Shown here: one piece after another, positions 1-6,255 of the stretch
Numbering within the stretch: position 1 is the stretch's first letter
How the letters are laid out: each line of letters begins with the position of its first letter
Position numbers and translations under genes: made by a program
NCBI GenBank assembly: GCA_002402125.1
Contig: NVVG01000291.1
Coordinates: 1-6,255, forward strand
Direction of reading: 5' to 3'
DNA from: Moraxellaceae bacterium
Lineage (GTDB): Bacteria; Pseudomonadota; Gammaproteobacteria; Pseudomonadales; Ketobacteraceae
DNA length: 6,255 nucleotides
Notes under the pieces: model-generated
Told to the model about the DNA's origin: nothing
The model's input: only the letters and a program-made list of their open reading frames with translations
Database searches by the model: none

Positions 1-219
1 TTTATTAATAAATGGTAAATATCTTAATATTTTTAAAGGCAATCTGCTTTCATTTTTTATATTTATATCAATTTCTTTTCTAAATATATTACTATTATTA
101 GATTCAAAATAAGTTATATCTTTTTTATTTTTTAATCTTTTAATAAGTTCAGCCCAATATATTGATATTCCACCAGCTTTTTGTAGTGAAAAAATTATAT
201 TATCGTAGGTTACTCTCAT
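1..219 (-). CDS. GT4-type glycosyltransferase, N-terminal fragment (runs off left edge)
   Basis: Only the first 73 residues are present; the gene continues beyond base 1. The protein begins MRVTYDNIIFSLQKAGGISI. This is the characteristic first strand and glycine-rich loop of GT4 (GT-B fold) mannosyltransferase-like enzymes of O-antigen clusters, where a D-N-I-I-F-x-L-Q-x-x-GGIS-x-Y-W-x-E-L pattern is common. Gly16, Gly17 and Ser19 form the loop near the acceptor site. The ATG shares one base with the stop of the upstream polymerase gene (TAATG), and an AGGA ribosome-binding sequence lies 8 bases upstream (228-231), so the start is well supported. It is presumably a cytoplasmic or membrane-associated enzyme that adds one sugar to the lipid-linked repeat unit. 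The catalytic C-terminal domain with the EX7E motif is outside the window, so sugar specificity cannot be stated. Confidence 0.85.
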   Translation of the reverse strand, partial: MRVTYDNIIFSLQKAGGISIYWAELIKRLKNKKDITYFESNNSNIFRKEIDINIKNESRLPLKILRYLPFINK

Positions 220-1472
220 TATTTAAATCCTATTTTTAGTTTATTGAAAGTAGCTATTATTTTTATAATTAGTATGAATAAAATAATCATATATAAACTA
301 CCAAAAAAAATCATAAATGATGGGGCCAATATCCATATAAACAAATAAAGCTTATTACTATTTTCCCTAATATTATTCAATGAATTATCTCTATATAGAA
401 TAAAATAAAATATTATTTCTACAAATAGTGATAAATTAAATAAGGATGATAGTAACACTCCCAAAATTCCAAAATCAGCAAATGCCGCAAGTGGTCCTCC
501 AAATGCTGGTGTATTAGTCAACTCTGCAGCACCTGGCCAAAAGAACTCATTTACATGTAAAAGTCCATAAATATATGGCTTATCTGGAAATAGAATTCTT
601 GGCAAATAATGATAAAAATCACTAATCCATATATACCCATAATAAAGTTTTATTTCTCCTTTTGAATATGCTTCATAATACATTGCACTATTAATATAAT
701 GATCAAAATATTTAAATATATCGGCTAAATTATTTGGATTAAAATTTAGAATTAGTAAGAAAAATCCTATTGGTGGTAATATTAAAAATAATTTTTTAAA
801 ATATTTTGACTTTCTATACCATAGGATTATTAAAAAAAATATGAAATATGAAAGAACAAAACCTTTAGAACCTAGGAAAAATATTAAAAAAGCATAAAAG
901 AAAAATACAAAAATTGTTTTTAAAACTGTTTTCGTATAAACCATTATCAAAGTAAATGATACAGATAAAAAGAGTAGAGATAATGCATACCACTGGCCAT
1001 TCCCTACTCTATGTAATTGATATCCTTCTCTTGGATTAGCAATCCAATTAAGTAAACCAAAATCTCTTGTAAGCAATATAAATGTAAGAAAAAATAATAA
1101 AAGAAAAAAAATACTACTAAATAACATTCTGTTCTTTTTTAATTTTACTGGTCTCATAATACTCATAAATTTATATTTAATAAAATTGTTTTTATTACTA
1201 AATTTCAGGGTAATAATTACCAACAGTAAAGAAAAAAACAATGAAATATTTGTCATACACAATGCATAATTAAACCAATAGTCAAATAAACCTTTTTGCA
1301 ATATAAATAATGGTCCTGCAAATATAGTCATTATTAATACCGGTAAAGTAATAATAAATGGAATAGTTATTGGATTTAATAAAGTAAATTTAAAAAATTT
1401 AGTCAAATAATATACTTTTGAAAATGTAAGTATTATGAATAGCATAATATTTATTGTATAGAGAACGTACAT
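219..1472 (-). CDS. wzy: O-antigen/capsule repeat-unit polymerase (Wzy-like)
   Basis: This is a 417-residue, very hydrophobic integral membrane protein with about ten likely membrane segments, roughly residues 5-24, 34-58, 68-90, 117-135, 161-180, 184-219 (two), 228-244, 330-361 and 375-407. A large hydrophilic loop spans about 245-325. Length and topology fit Wzy polymerases, which join lipid-linked repeat units at the periplasmic face of the inner membrane. The loop holds PRILFPDKP at 291-299, similar to the P-R-x-x-x-P-x-K-P motif often seen in these proteins, followed by a glycine-rich GGPLAAFADFGILG segment at 325-338. The motif NPREG (146-150) and Arg155 lie in the other main extracytoplasmic loop. 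Wzy proteins share little sequence identity, so the call rests on topology, these motifs and the neighbours. The start is one base after the upstream stop (TAA-T-ATG) and has only a weak AAAG upstream, suggesting translational coupling. Three runs of eight T occur on its coding strand. Alternative: another multispanning polysaccharide protein, but a flippase is unlikely given the large loop. Confidence 0.85.
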   Translation of the reverse strand: MYVLYTINIMLFIILTFSKVYYLTKFFKFTLLNPITIPFIITLPVLIMTIFAGPLFILQKGLFDYWFNYALCMTNISLFFSLLLVIITLKFSNKNNFIKYKFMSIMRPVKLKKNRMLFSSIFFLLLFFLTFILLTRDFGLLNWIANPREGYQLHRVGNGQWYALSLLFLSVSFTLIMVYTKTVLKTIFVFFFYAFLIFFLGSKGFVLSYFIFFLIILWYRKSKYFKKLFLILPPIGFFLLILNFNPNNLADIFKYFDHYINSAMYYEAYSKGEIKLYYGYIWISDFYHYLPRILFPDKPYIYGLLHVNEFFWPGAAELTNTPAFGGPLAAFADFGILGVLLSSLFNLSLFVEIIFYFILYRDNSLNNIRENSNKLYLFIWILAPSFMIFFGSLYMIILFILIIKIIATFNKLKIGFK

Positions 1473-1473
1473 A

Positions 1474-2535
1474 TTACTTTAATAACTCATTTAAAAGTTT
1501 GTTTGCAGAGTTTTTCCAACTAAAGTCATAAATAACTTTATTAATGTTATTTTTCGAAATTCTTACTTTATTTTTTTCTATCTCTGTTATTAATGTCAAC
1601 CAAGTATCTATATTAAAATCTTCCATTACATAGGCCCCGTATTCTTTAAAATCTTTCAATGCACTATTTGCTTGTACTAAGACAGGTGTCCCTTGTGATA
1701 AAGATTCTATGACAGGTATTCCAAATCCTTCTTCTTTTGATGGAAAAATCATAGCCACAGCATCTTTATATAAATTTGGCAACTGATTTTGCGAGACTTG
1801 ACCCAATAAAATAAAATCATTTTTATAAACACTATTATTTATCTTATTTAATATTTCATTACTATTCCAAGACTCTCCACCTGTAAGAACTAAAAGTAAA
1901 TCTGAATAATTTTTTTGATTCTTTATTGTTTCAAATAAATCAATCAGAAAAGATATATTTTTTCTAGGTTCCAGAGAACCTACATTTAAAATATAGCGTT
2001 TGTTTTTGAGAACTTCAATATTTATTTTAGGTTTATCTAAAAATACTTCATCTAAGCCATTGTGAACTACAAAAATTTTATCTGTACTTATATTTAAATA
2101 TTTTATTATTTCTGATTTACTATACTCTGACACAGTACATATCAATTCAGCTTTATTAGCAATAATAGGTAGTAGTTTATTTTTAATCGATGCAAAAAAA
2201 GTTGTTTCTTTTAAATTCTTCCAAGCATATAAATCATGAATCGTTACTATAAATCTTTTCTTAAAAAATATAACTGAAAATGGAACTTCTGGAGCTGGAA
2301 AAAAGAATATGTCATTTCTATTTCCAAAAAAAGCTATACATTCTAAATACAATAATCTCATTAATGAAGTAATTTTTCTTTTAATTCCTATTTGTTTAAT
2401 AGTTGAAAAAGGATTATTATATGTCAAGATAGGATATTGATCTATTTTTATTATCTCTTCATTTATATTTTTTGCAAAAACATATACACCAGCTTTTGTT
2501 GCACCTTGAATACTCATATCATAAATAATTTTCAA
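1474..2535 (-). CDS. GT4-family glycosyltransferase
   Basis: A complete 353-residue GT-B enzyme of family GT4 that would transfer a sugar from a nucleotide donor to the growing repeat unit at the cytoplasmic membrane face. Visible landmarks in order: first strand KIIYDMSI (2-9) with the Gly-containing loop at 11-16; VTIHDL at 97-102; TVSEYSK at 134-140; VHNGLDE at 157-163; the donor-domain opening VGSLEPRKN at 185-193; LTGG at 217-220; and FPSKEEGFGIPVIE at 264-277, where Glu269 and Glu277 form the EX7E motif of retaining GT4 transferases. The domain set is complete, so the enzyme looks active. The start codon is TTG (2535-2533), overlapping the upstream TGA by four bases (TTGA), and no clear ribosome-binding sequence precedes it. 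I chose it over the ATG at 2517 because that later start would remove the conserved first strand. The gene ends one base before the polymerase start. The donor sugar cannot be read from the sequence; mannosyl or related transfer is common in this group. Confidence 0.9.
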   Translation of the reverse strand: MKIIYDMSIQGATKAGVYVFAKNINEEIIKIDQYPILTYNNPFSTIKQIGIKRKITSLMRLLYLECIAFFGNRNDIFFFPAPEVPFSVIFFKKRFIVTIHDLYAWKNLKETTFFASIKNKLLPIIANKAELICTVSEYSKSEIIKYLNISTDKIFVVHNGLDEVFLDKPKINIEVLKNKRYILNVGSLEPRKNISFLIDLFETIKNQKNYSDLLLVLTGGESWNSNEILNKINNSVYKNDFILLGQVSQNQLPNLYKDAVAMIFPSKEEGFGIPVIESLSQGTPVLVQANSALKDFKEYGAYVMEDFNIDTWLTLITEIEKNKVRISKNNINKVIYDFSWKNSANKLLNELLK

Positions 2536-3530
2536 TTTGTTACCATAAAAGTATTAATTGTTTTCAATTTAATGGTTCTTATTAATCTTAATATAATTGA
2601 AGGGGTTATTAGAATAGGCACTATTTTTAACCAAAAAATGGGAATTCTCCAATAAATTTTAAAACAAATCACAAATGCTTTCAAAAAGAAACTAGATGGG
2701 ATATTATCAACTTTTGCACTTAGTATTTGCGAAAAAACATAGGACTTACAAACATTAGTAAGTACAGATAAATATGTTTTAGAGTTTTTACTAAATATGT
2801 CAGATGCAATTCTTTCATACTCAAATACATCAATTTTCAATCTATTATATCTTCCACTACTTAAGAAGGAATCATTTCCACTTCTCCATCCAACAGATTT
2901 ATCATTAACATAAAGCCATCTTGAAGATATTGTCAACATTTGTCCAATTATATATAAATGAACATATGCATTCATATATTGTTTATAGTTAGAGTTTTTT
3001 AATGCTTCATTCCATATTATTCTATTTACAATTTGTGCTGAGATATAACCAAAAAAATGACCTAACTCGCTAAAACAAATTTCTGAATTGTCATAAAGTT
3101 TATTTTTATTATATTTAACTGGGGGTCTAACTTTTATTTTCTTATCAAAACTTATATTATATCCTTCGTAATTTACAGTTATTCCTGCTACGTCTGGGTA
3201 TTTATCAATGTATTTCAGAATGTTATTTAGAGAATTATTTAGGATTATATCATCACTACCCATAAACCAGCAAAAATCTCCTGTTGCTAATTCAATAACC
3301 TTTAAATAATTATAATCTGCACCCATATTGGTTTCAGCACAATGATAAATTATATAATTGTATTTATATTGATACATTTCAACAATCTCTTTTGTATTAT
3401 CAGTTGAAGCATTATCACTAATAATTATTTCAATATCTTTTTTATCTCCAATTTGCTTAATGATTTCACTAATAGTACTTTCTAAATATTTAACTCTGTT
3501 GTATGTTGGTATACAGATAGATAACTTCAT
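2532..3530 (-). CDS. GT2-family glycosyltransferase, RfbV/abequosyltransferase-like
   Basis: A 332-residue protein with an N-terminal GT-A (family GT2) domain. Key parts: LSICIPTYNR at 3-12 (nucleotide-binding strand), SDNASTDNT at 38-46, TNMGADYNY at 67-75, and the metal-binding DXD equivalent WFMGSDD at 88-94. These match inverting GT2 enzymes, and the wording around SDNASTDNT and MGSDD resembles the RfbV/abequosyltransferase-like group of O-antigen loci. The C-terminal part from about residue 280 is rich in hydrophobic and basic residues (a KAFVICFKIYWRIPIFW-type stretch followed by RLIRTIKLK), suggesting membrane association. The ATG overlaps the upstream TGA by four bases (ATGA), with AAGGA five bases upstream (3536-3540). 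It has the same layout as the GT2 gene at 4286-5248, and the two may be ancient duplicates. Abequose itself is not implied; the family name only reflects its best-known member. Confidence 0.88.
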   Translation of the reverse strand: MKLSICIPTYNRVKYLESTISEIIKQIGDKKDIEIIISDNASTDNTKEIVEMYQYKYNYIIYHCAETNMGADYNYLKVIELATGDFCWFMGSDDIILNNSLNNILKYIDKYPDVAGITVNYEGYNISFDKKIKVRPPVKYNKNKLYDNSEICFSELGHFFGYISAQIVNRIIWNEALKNSNYKQYMNAYVHLYIIGQMLTISSRWLYVNDKSVGWRSGNDSFLSSGRYNRLKIDVFEYERIASDIFSKNSKTYLSVLTNVCKSYVFSQILSAKVDNIPSSFFLKAFVICFKIYWRIPIFWLKIVPILITPSIILRLIRTIKLKTINTFMVTN

Positions 3531-4285
3531 GATTTTCCTTTATTATTAATATCTATTTCTATTTTTTTCATAACTAATAATAAATCATATGAAAAAATAA
3601 CAAATGCCCATAAAATATTTCTTTTTCCTTTGAAAACTATTCGTTTTAGTATTAAAGTATTGATTAGTTTGAAAAATGATTTAGACAATAGTAAAAACAA
3701 AGATGCATTTTTATATTTACCCATAATATCATAGTCAGTATATTTAATCTGTTTAGATATAATGTTGTTTATACTAAGTCTTTTTTGTTCGTGAAGAATA
3801 CATCCTTCAAGTTCAATTATTTCTAAATTTCCTATTGATTTCAAACGCTCATGAACTTTATTTTGATATATATTTTCTTTTTTTCTTTCAAACAGTCTAT
3901 GTTGCATGTCTTTGCCAAAGGATTCTGATAACCAGCCATCCATAAACCAATTTTTTCGTATGCTAGCATATATCTTTTCATTCTTAAATAATTTACTTTT
4001 TAATTGATTCTCAAGATTTTTATCAAAATATTCATCAGCATCTAAAACAAATATCCATTCACAAGATGCCTTAGAAATAGCAAAGTTTTTTTGAGAAGAA
4101 AAGTCAATAAAATTATTATGAAAAACCTTTACTATATCATAAGATTTTATGATTTCCAGGGTCTTATCCGTACTACCTGAATCAACAATTATTATCTCTT
4201 CCGCAATTTGTGATGCAGATTCAATAGCCCTGCCAATACATAATTCTTCATTTAATGTTATTATAACGACTGATATTTTAGACAT
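3527..4285 (-). CDS. GT2-family glycosyltransferase, WaaE/beta-1,4-glucosyltransferase-like
   Basis: A 252-residue GT-A enzyme of family GT2. It shows ISVVIITLNEE at 4-14, VDSGSTDKT at 34-42, FSSQKNFAI at 62-70 and the metal-binding LDADEYF at 81-87. Downstream come MQHRLFERKK (127-136), VHERL (144-148) and LHEQ (164-167). The TLNEE...VDSGSTD...QKN...LDADE...HE order and a total length near 250 are typical of the WaaE/KdtX-like group, known for adding glucose or similar sugars to lipopolysaccharide core or repeat units. Residues about 190-240 are hydrophobic and basic and may contact the membrane. The ATG directly follows the upstream stop (TAAATG), and AAAAGGA sits five bases upstream (4291-4297), a good ribosome-binding site. 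The gene overlaps the next one by four bases. All expected motifs are present, so it appears intact. The exact sugar and linkage cannot be deduced. Confidence 0.88.
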   Translation of the reverse strand: MSKISVVIITLNEELCIGRAIESASQIAEEIIIVDSGSTDKTLEIIKSYDIVKVFHNNFIDFSSQKNFAISKASCEWIFVLDADEYFDKNLENQLKSKLFKNEKIYASIRKNWFMDGWLSESFGKDMQHRLFERKKENIYQNKVHERLKSIGNLEIIELEGCILHEQKRLSINNIISKQIKYTDYDIMGKYKNASLFLLLSKSFFKLINTLILKRIVFKGKRNILWAFVIFSYDLLLVMKKIEIDINNKGKS

Positions 4286-5248
4286 TTATTTCCTTTTAGT
4301 TAAGCCTGAAACTTTAAATTTTGTAAATAAGTTTCTAGCTTTTATAAATAAACTACATATAAAACTTGGGCATAAATAAATTATTAATATATACATTATT
4401 TTAGGGGTTACTCCAAAAAGTTTAATAATAGATATAACATCATACTTAGATAGTGAATTATTAAGTTTTTTACTTTTAACATAAAGCAATACATTATTTT
4501 TTACAAAAGTATCATTTCTATAAGATAATTTACTATTGTTGATTTCCTTAAATACTAGATAAGGTCTCAATGCTGATTCCAATGTTCCTCCAAGATTACT
4601 ACAGCTTGACCTGAACTTAACGAAGGGAGTATTTATAAAAATATACCCACTTGCAGCAGCTAAGTAAATTGAAATAGACATATGATAATAAAGTGTTCCT
4701 AAATATTTGTCAAAAGAATTTAAATCTACTTTTTCATCCAATAAAGACTTATTGATAATATTAATGGAAATAAATGTTAACTGACTAATAACTGTTGAGT
4801 CATCATTCAAGTCTTTATTTACAATATTTCGATATATAATATTTTCACACTTTTCGTCATAAACATCATAGTTAAGCACAAATAGTCCTCTATCTAAATT
4901 TTGTTTTAGACTGTTCATAATCTTCTTTACAGAGTTTGGATATAATAAGTCATCATCACTTAAGAGCCATACAAAATTTCCATTGGAGTATTCTATACAT
5001 TTCTTTACATTACCATCAATGCCTAGGTTTTCTTCATTTCTAAAAAAATTAAATCTTTCAAATTTTTTCGAAGAAAATATTTCTAAAATATTATAAGTTT
5101 TAGATCCATTATCCACAACTATAATTTCAATTTCATTATTTATGTATTCAATTTGATTTAATAAACACTCTAATGTACTATTTAATACATGAGGTCTCTC
5201 ATATGTTGGTATTACAATAGAAAGTAATATTTGATTTTTCTTATTCAT
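4286..5248 (-). CDS. GT2-family glycosyltransferase, RfbV/abequosyltransferase-like
   Basis: A 320-residue GT2 (GT-A fold) enzyme. Visible motifs: LSIVIPTYERP at 9-19, VVDNGSK at 44-50, NLGIDGN at 74-80 and the DXD-equivalent LLSDDD at 95-100. A mid-protein stretch with QLTFISINIINKSL and the C-terminal hydrophobic, basic segment (about 265-310) parallel the GT2 protein encoded at 2532-3530. Its expected role is transfer of one sugar onto the lipid-linked repeat unit at the inner face of the membrane. The ATG overlaps the stop of the flippase remnant by four bases (ATGA), and AAGGA lies seven bases upstream (5256-5260), so the start is secure. It is the first intact gene of the operon in this window. 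Because its ribosome-binding site lies inside the end of the wzx-like frame, it can probably still be translated if a transcript reaches it. Sugar specificity is unknown. Confidence 0.88.
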   Translation of the reverse strand: MNKKNQILLSIVIPTYERPHVLNSTLECLLNQIEYINNEIEIIVVDNGSKTYNILEIFSSKKFERFNFFRNEENLGIDGNVKKCIEYSNGNFVWLLSDDDLLYPNSVKKIMNSLKQNLDRGLFVLNYDVYDEKCENIIYRNIVNKDLNDDSTVISQLTFISINIINKSLLDEKVDLNSFDKYLGTLYYHMSISIYLAAASGYIFINTPFVKFRSSCSNLGGTLESALRPYLVFKEINNSKLSYRNDTFVKNNVLLYVKSKKLNNSLSKYDVISIIKLFGVTPKIMYILIIYLCPSFICSLFIKARNLFTKFKVSGLTKRK

Positions 5249-6192
5249 GTGGCTATCCTTATTATTTTATAGTAATTAAAAGAGAGAAATAAAAGTGAAA
5301 AAGCATAAGTTATTACGATGGCTGTAATCAAGCCAGTAAGACCAAATAGTTTATATAGAATTAGTTGTAATATAAAACTTAAAATTGCCTGAACCAAAGT
5401 GATTTTATTTATTATCTGCATTTTAGAAGTTGCAATAAAGAACATTAAATAAACATCAGAAAGTATTTTTAACAAAAAAGAGAAATAAAAAATGTATCTC
5501 CAGTTTAGCTCACTTGAACTTATTTTTTCATGTAGAAATAAATCAATAATTTCAGAATAATAAAACTCAAATAGACTTGTCGCAACAAAAAAAACTATTA
5601 GAGCAGAGAATAAAACTTTTTTAAGGATTATTTCAATATCAAGAAATTCTTTTTTTTCCCAGGAGTGTGTTATGATAGGGTGGTTTAAAGCTATCATAAC
5701 AGTAACCCATGTATAACATGCAGCGAGAAAATACTTGTTTACTATTGAATAATATGCAAGTGAATCATAGTCAGAGAAAGAGCCTAATATTATACTGTCT
5801 AATTGAGTAATTGGCAATCCGATAAGACCAAATATCCAAAATTTTCTTGCTTTGAAAAGCCATAATTTAAAAAGACTTATTTTATAATATTTTGGAGTAA
5901 ATTTTTCATCCCATCCCTTCTTAATAAATATAATTACATTTAATATAGAGCTTAGTGTATAATAAAATAATGTTAAATCAATTATATTAAAGTCACTATT
6001 TGATAGATTAATAATCTTTAAAAAAACAATCATGGATCTTAAGAAAAGTTTAGGAGGCAGTATCAAGTTAAACCTCAAACATAAGTTGCAACTCAATCCT
6101 TCAGAAGATGAAGTAAGCGACAAGCCTGTAAGAGGCTCTGATGTCCCTCTATTCAAAGTAAAAGGCAGGGCTAGTCTTGGAATGCAAATCAA
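5245..6192 (-). pseudogene. wzx: Wzx-like O-antigen flippase, 5'-truncated and fused to unrelated sequence
   Basis: The open frame gives 315 residues, but only about residue 54 onwards (Met54 at 6033) looks like a flippase. That part has about seven membrane segments (roughly 68-92, 109-130, 145-170, 190-220, 233-255, 260-285, 287-308), whereas Wzx proteins usually have about 12 segments and 400-plus residues. The segment GLPITQLDSIILGSFSDYDSLAYYSIVNKYF (about 125-155) resembles the start of the C-terminal half of Wzx/MATE-like exporters, with the polar residue pair in the helix and the Y-S-x-x-x-K pattern after it. Residues 1 to about 50 (PRLALPF...LPPKLF) are non-membrane, Cys/Pro/Ser-rich and encoded by DNA of much higher G+C, so they are probably a chance translation of foreign DNA. 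The frame begins with TTG just after an in-frame TAG at 6199-6201 and has no convincing ribosome-binding site. The intact protein would flip undecaprenyl-diphosphate-linked repeat units across the inner membrane; this remnant is probably non-functional. Initiation at the internal ATG (6033; 263 residues) is possible but would still lack the N-terminal helices. Confidence 0.75.
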
Positions 6193-6255
6193 AACAATCT
6201 ATAATAAGTGTATGAATTTATCTGCTTATAGACCTTCTAGTGGAACTCCTGTAGA
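6032..6255 (+). CDS. Possible partial ORF of unknown function, runs off right edge
   Basis: The only plus-strand frame open across the foreign segment starts at an ATG at 6032 and continues without a stop to the edge (74 codons plus 2 bases). It reads MDLKKSLGGSIKLNLKHKLQ and continues as a hydrophilic, Lys/Ser-rich sequence containing PVRGSDVPLFKVKGRAS and later YRPSSGTPVD. First codon positions are mostly purines, which is weakly coding-like, while the minus strand here carries stops in all frames. Against it, the frame is already open from 5966 inside wzx by chance, and no ribosome-binding sequence precedes the ATG. The ATG sits at the junction, so it need not be the real start. I do not recognise the product. 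It could be part of a transposase or passenger gene, or simply a chance frame. Confidence 0.25.
   Translation, partial: MDLKKSLGGSIKLNLKHKLQLNPSEDEVSDKPVRGSDVPLFKVKGRASLGMQIKTIYNKCMNLSAYRPSSGTPV
6034..6255. mobile_element. Foreign segment interrupting wzx; probable end of an inserted element, unidentified
   Basis: From about 6034 to the window edge the DNA differs from the rest: about 37% G+C over 6061-6255 (48% at 6121-6180), against 17% at 5941-6000. It replaces the expected 5' part of wzx. The exact junction cannot be fixed and lies around 6030-6050. No clear terminal inverted repeat or target duplication can be seen, because only one end of the segment is in the window. An insertion sequence or similar element is the simplest explanation. 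A recombination breakpoint or an assembly chimera would look the same. The element family is not recognised. Confidence 0.4.

Noticed and set aside
2437..2655. Plus-strand open frame of 72 codons
   Set aside because: It lies opposite the junction of two well-supported glycosyltransferase genes and encodes a low-complexity F/Y/I-rich product, as expected by chance in AT-rich DNA.
4149..4379. Plus-strand open frame of 76 codons
   Set aside because: It is antisense to the start of the WaaE-like gene and the end of the preceding GT2 gene; no recognisable domain and no support as a gene.
6052..6057. Perfect AGGAGG on the plus strand, a possible ribosome-binding site for the foreign ORF
   Set aside because: No ATG, GTG or TTG follows within the usual distance in any frame, so it does not mark a start.
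6038..6073. CTTAAG palindrome and a short GTTTA...TAAAC inverted pair near the junction, as possible element ends
   Set aside because: Five or six matching bases are expected by chance and no partner end is visible, so they cannot be called terminal repeats.
6034..6192. The first 50 or so residues of the flippase frame as a genuine N-terminal domain or signal peptide
   Set aside because: There is no positive-then-hydrophobic signal pattern, it is non-membrane and Cys/Pro-rich, the base composition differs, and the TTG start follows a stop with no ribosome-binding site. Chance read-through of foreign DNA explains it better.
1..6255. CRISPR arrays, tRNA or rRNA genes, riboswitches, defence systems or intrinsic terminators
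   Set aside because: Reading both strands showed no regularly spaced repeats, no GC-rich stem followed by a T run in a gap, and no non-coding gap longer than a base or so in the cluster. The window looks like a polysaccharide locus with an interruption and not a new system.

Overview
The window is part of a polysaccharide gene cluster, most likely an O-antigen or capsule locus of the Wzx/Wzy-dependent type. The DNA is very AT-rich: hand-counted 60-base samples give about 17-25% G+C across the cluster. It encodes a flippase remnant, a polymerase and five glycosyltransferases, which fits a low-GC surface-polysaccharide locus. The glycosyltransferase types (RfbV/abequosyltransferase-like and WaaE-like GT2, and mannosyltransferase-like GT4) favour a Gram-negative, probably proteobacterial, host. 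The species cannot be told from this sequence, and a capsule locus in another phylum is not excluded.

All cluster genes lie on the minus strand, so transcription runs from high to low coordinates. In that order they are: a truncated Wzx-like flippase (5245 to about 6033, with its open frame reaching 6192); three GT2 glycosyltransferases (4286-5248, 3527-4285, 2532-3530); a GT4 glycosyltransferase (1474-2535); a Wzy-like polymerase (219-1472); and the N-terminus of a second GT4 enzyme (1-219) that leaves the window on the left. Adjacent genes overlap by 1 or 4 bases, abut, or are separated by a single base. There is no room for internal promoters or terminators outside coding sequence, and the set looks like one translationally coupled operon. 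In the usual pathway, the glycosyltransferases would extend a repeat unit on undecaprenyl diphosphate at the cytoplasmic face, Wzx would flip it, and Wzy would polymerise it in the periplasm. The initiating transferase, the chain-length regulator and the sugar-nucleotide genes are not in the window.

The notable point is the right end. At about 6030-6045 the wzx-like sequence stops abruptly and is replaced by about 210 bases of different composition (about 37% G+C over 6061-6255, against 17% just before the junction). This segment does not look like flippase. It has one frame on the plus strand that stays open to the window edge. The wzx gene has therefore lost roughly its N-terminal third, through insertion of a mobile element, recombination or misassembly. 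I did not recognise the foreign segment. I see no tRNA, rRNA, CRISPR array, riboswitch or terminator.
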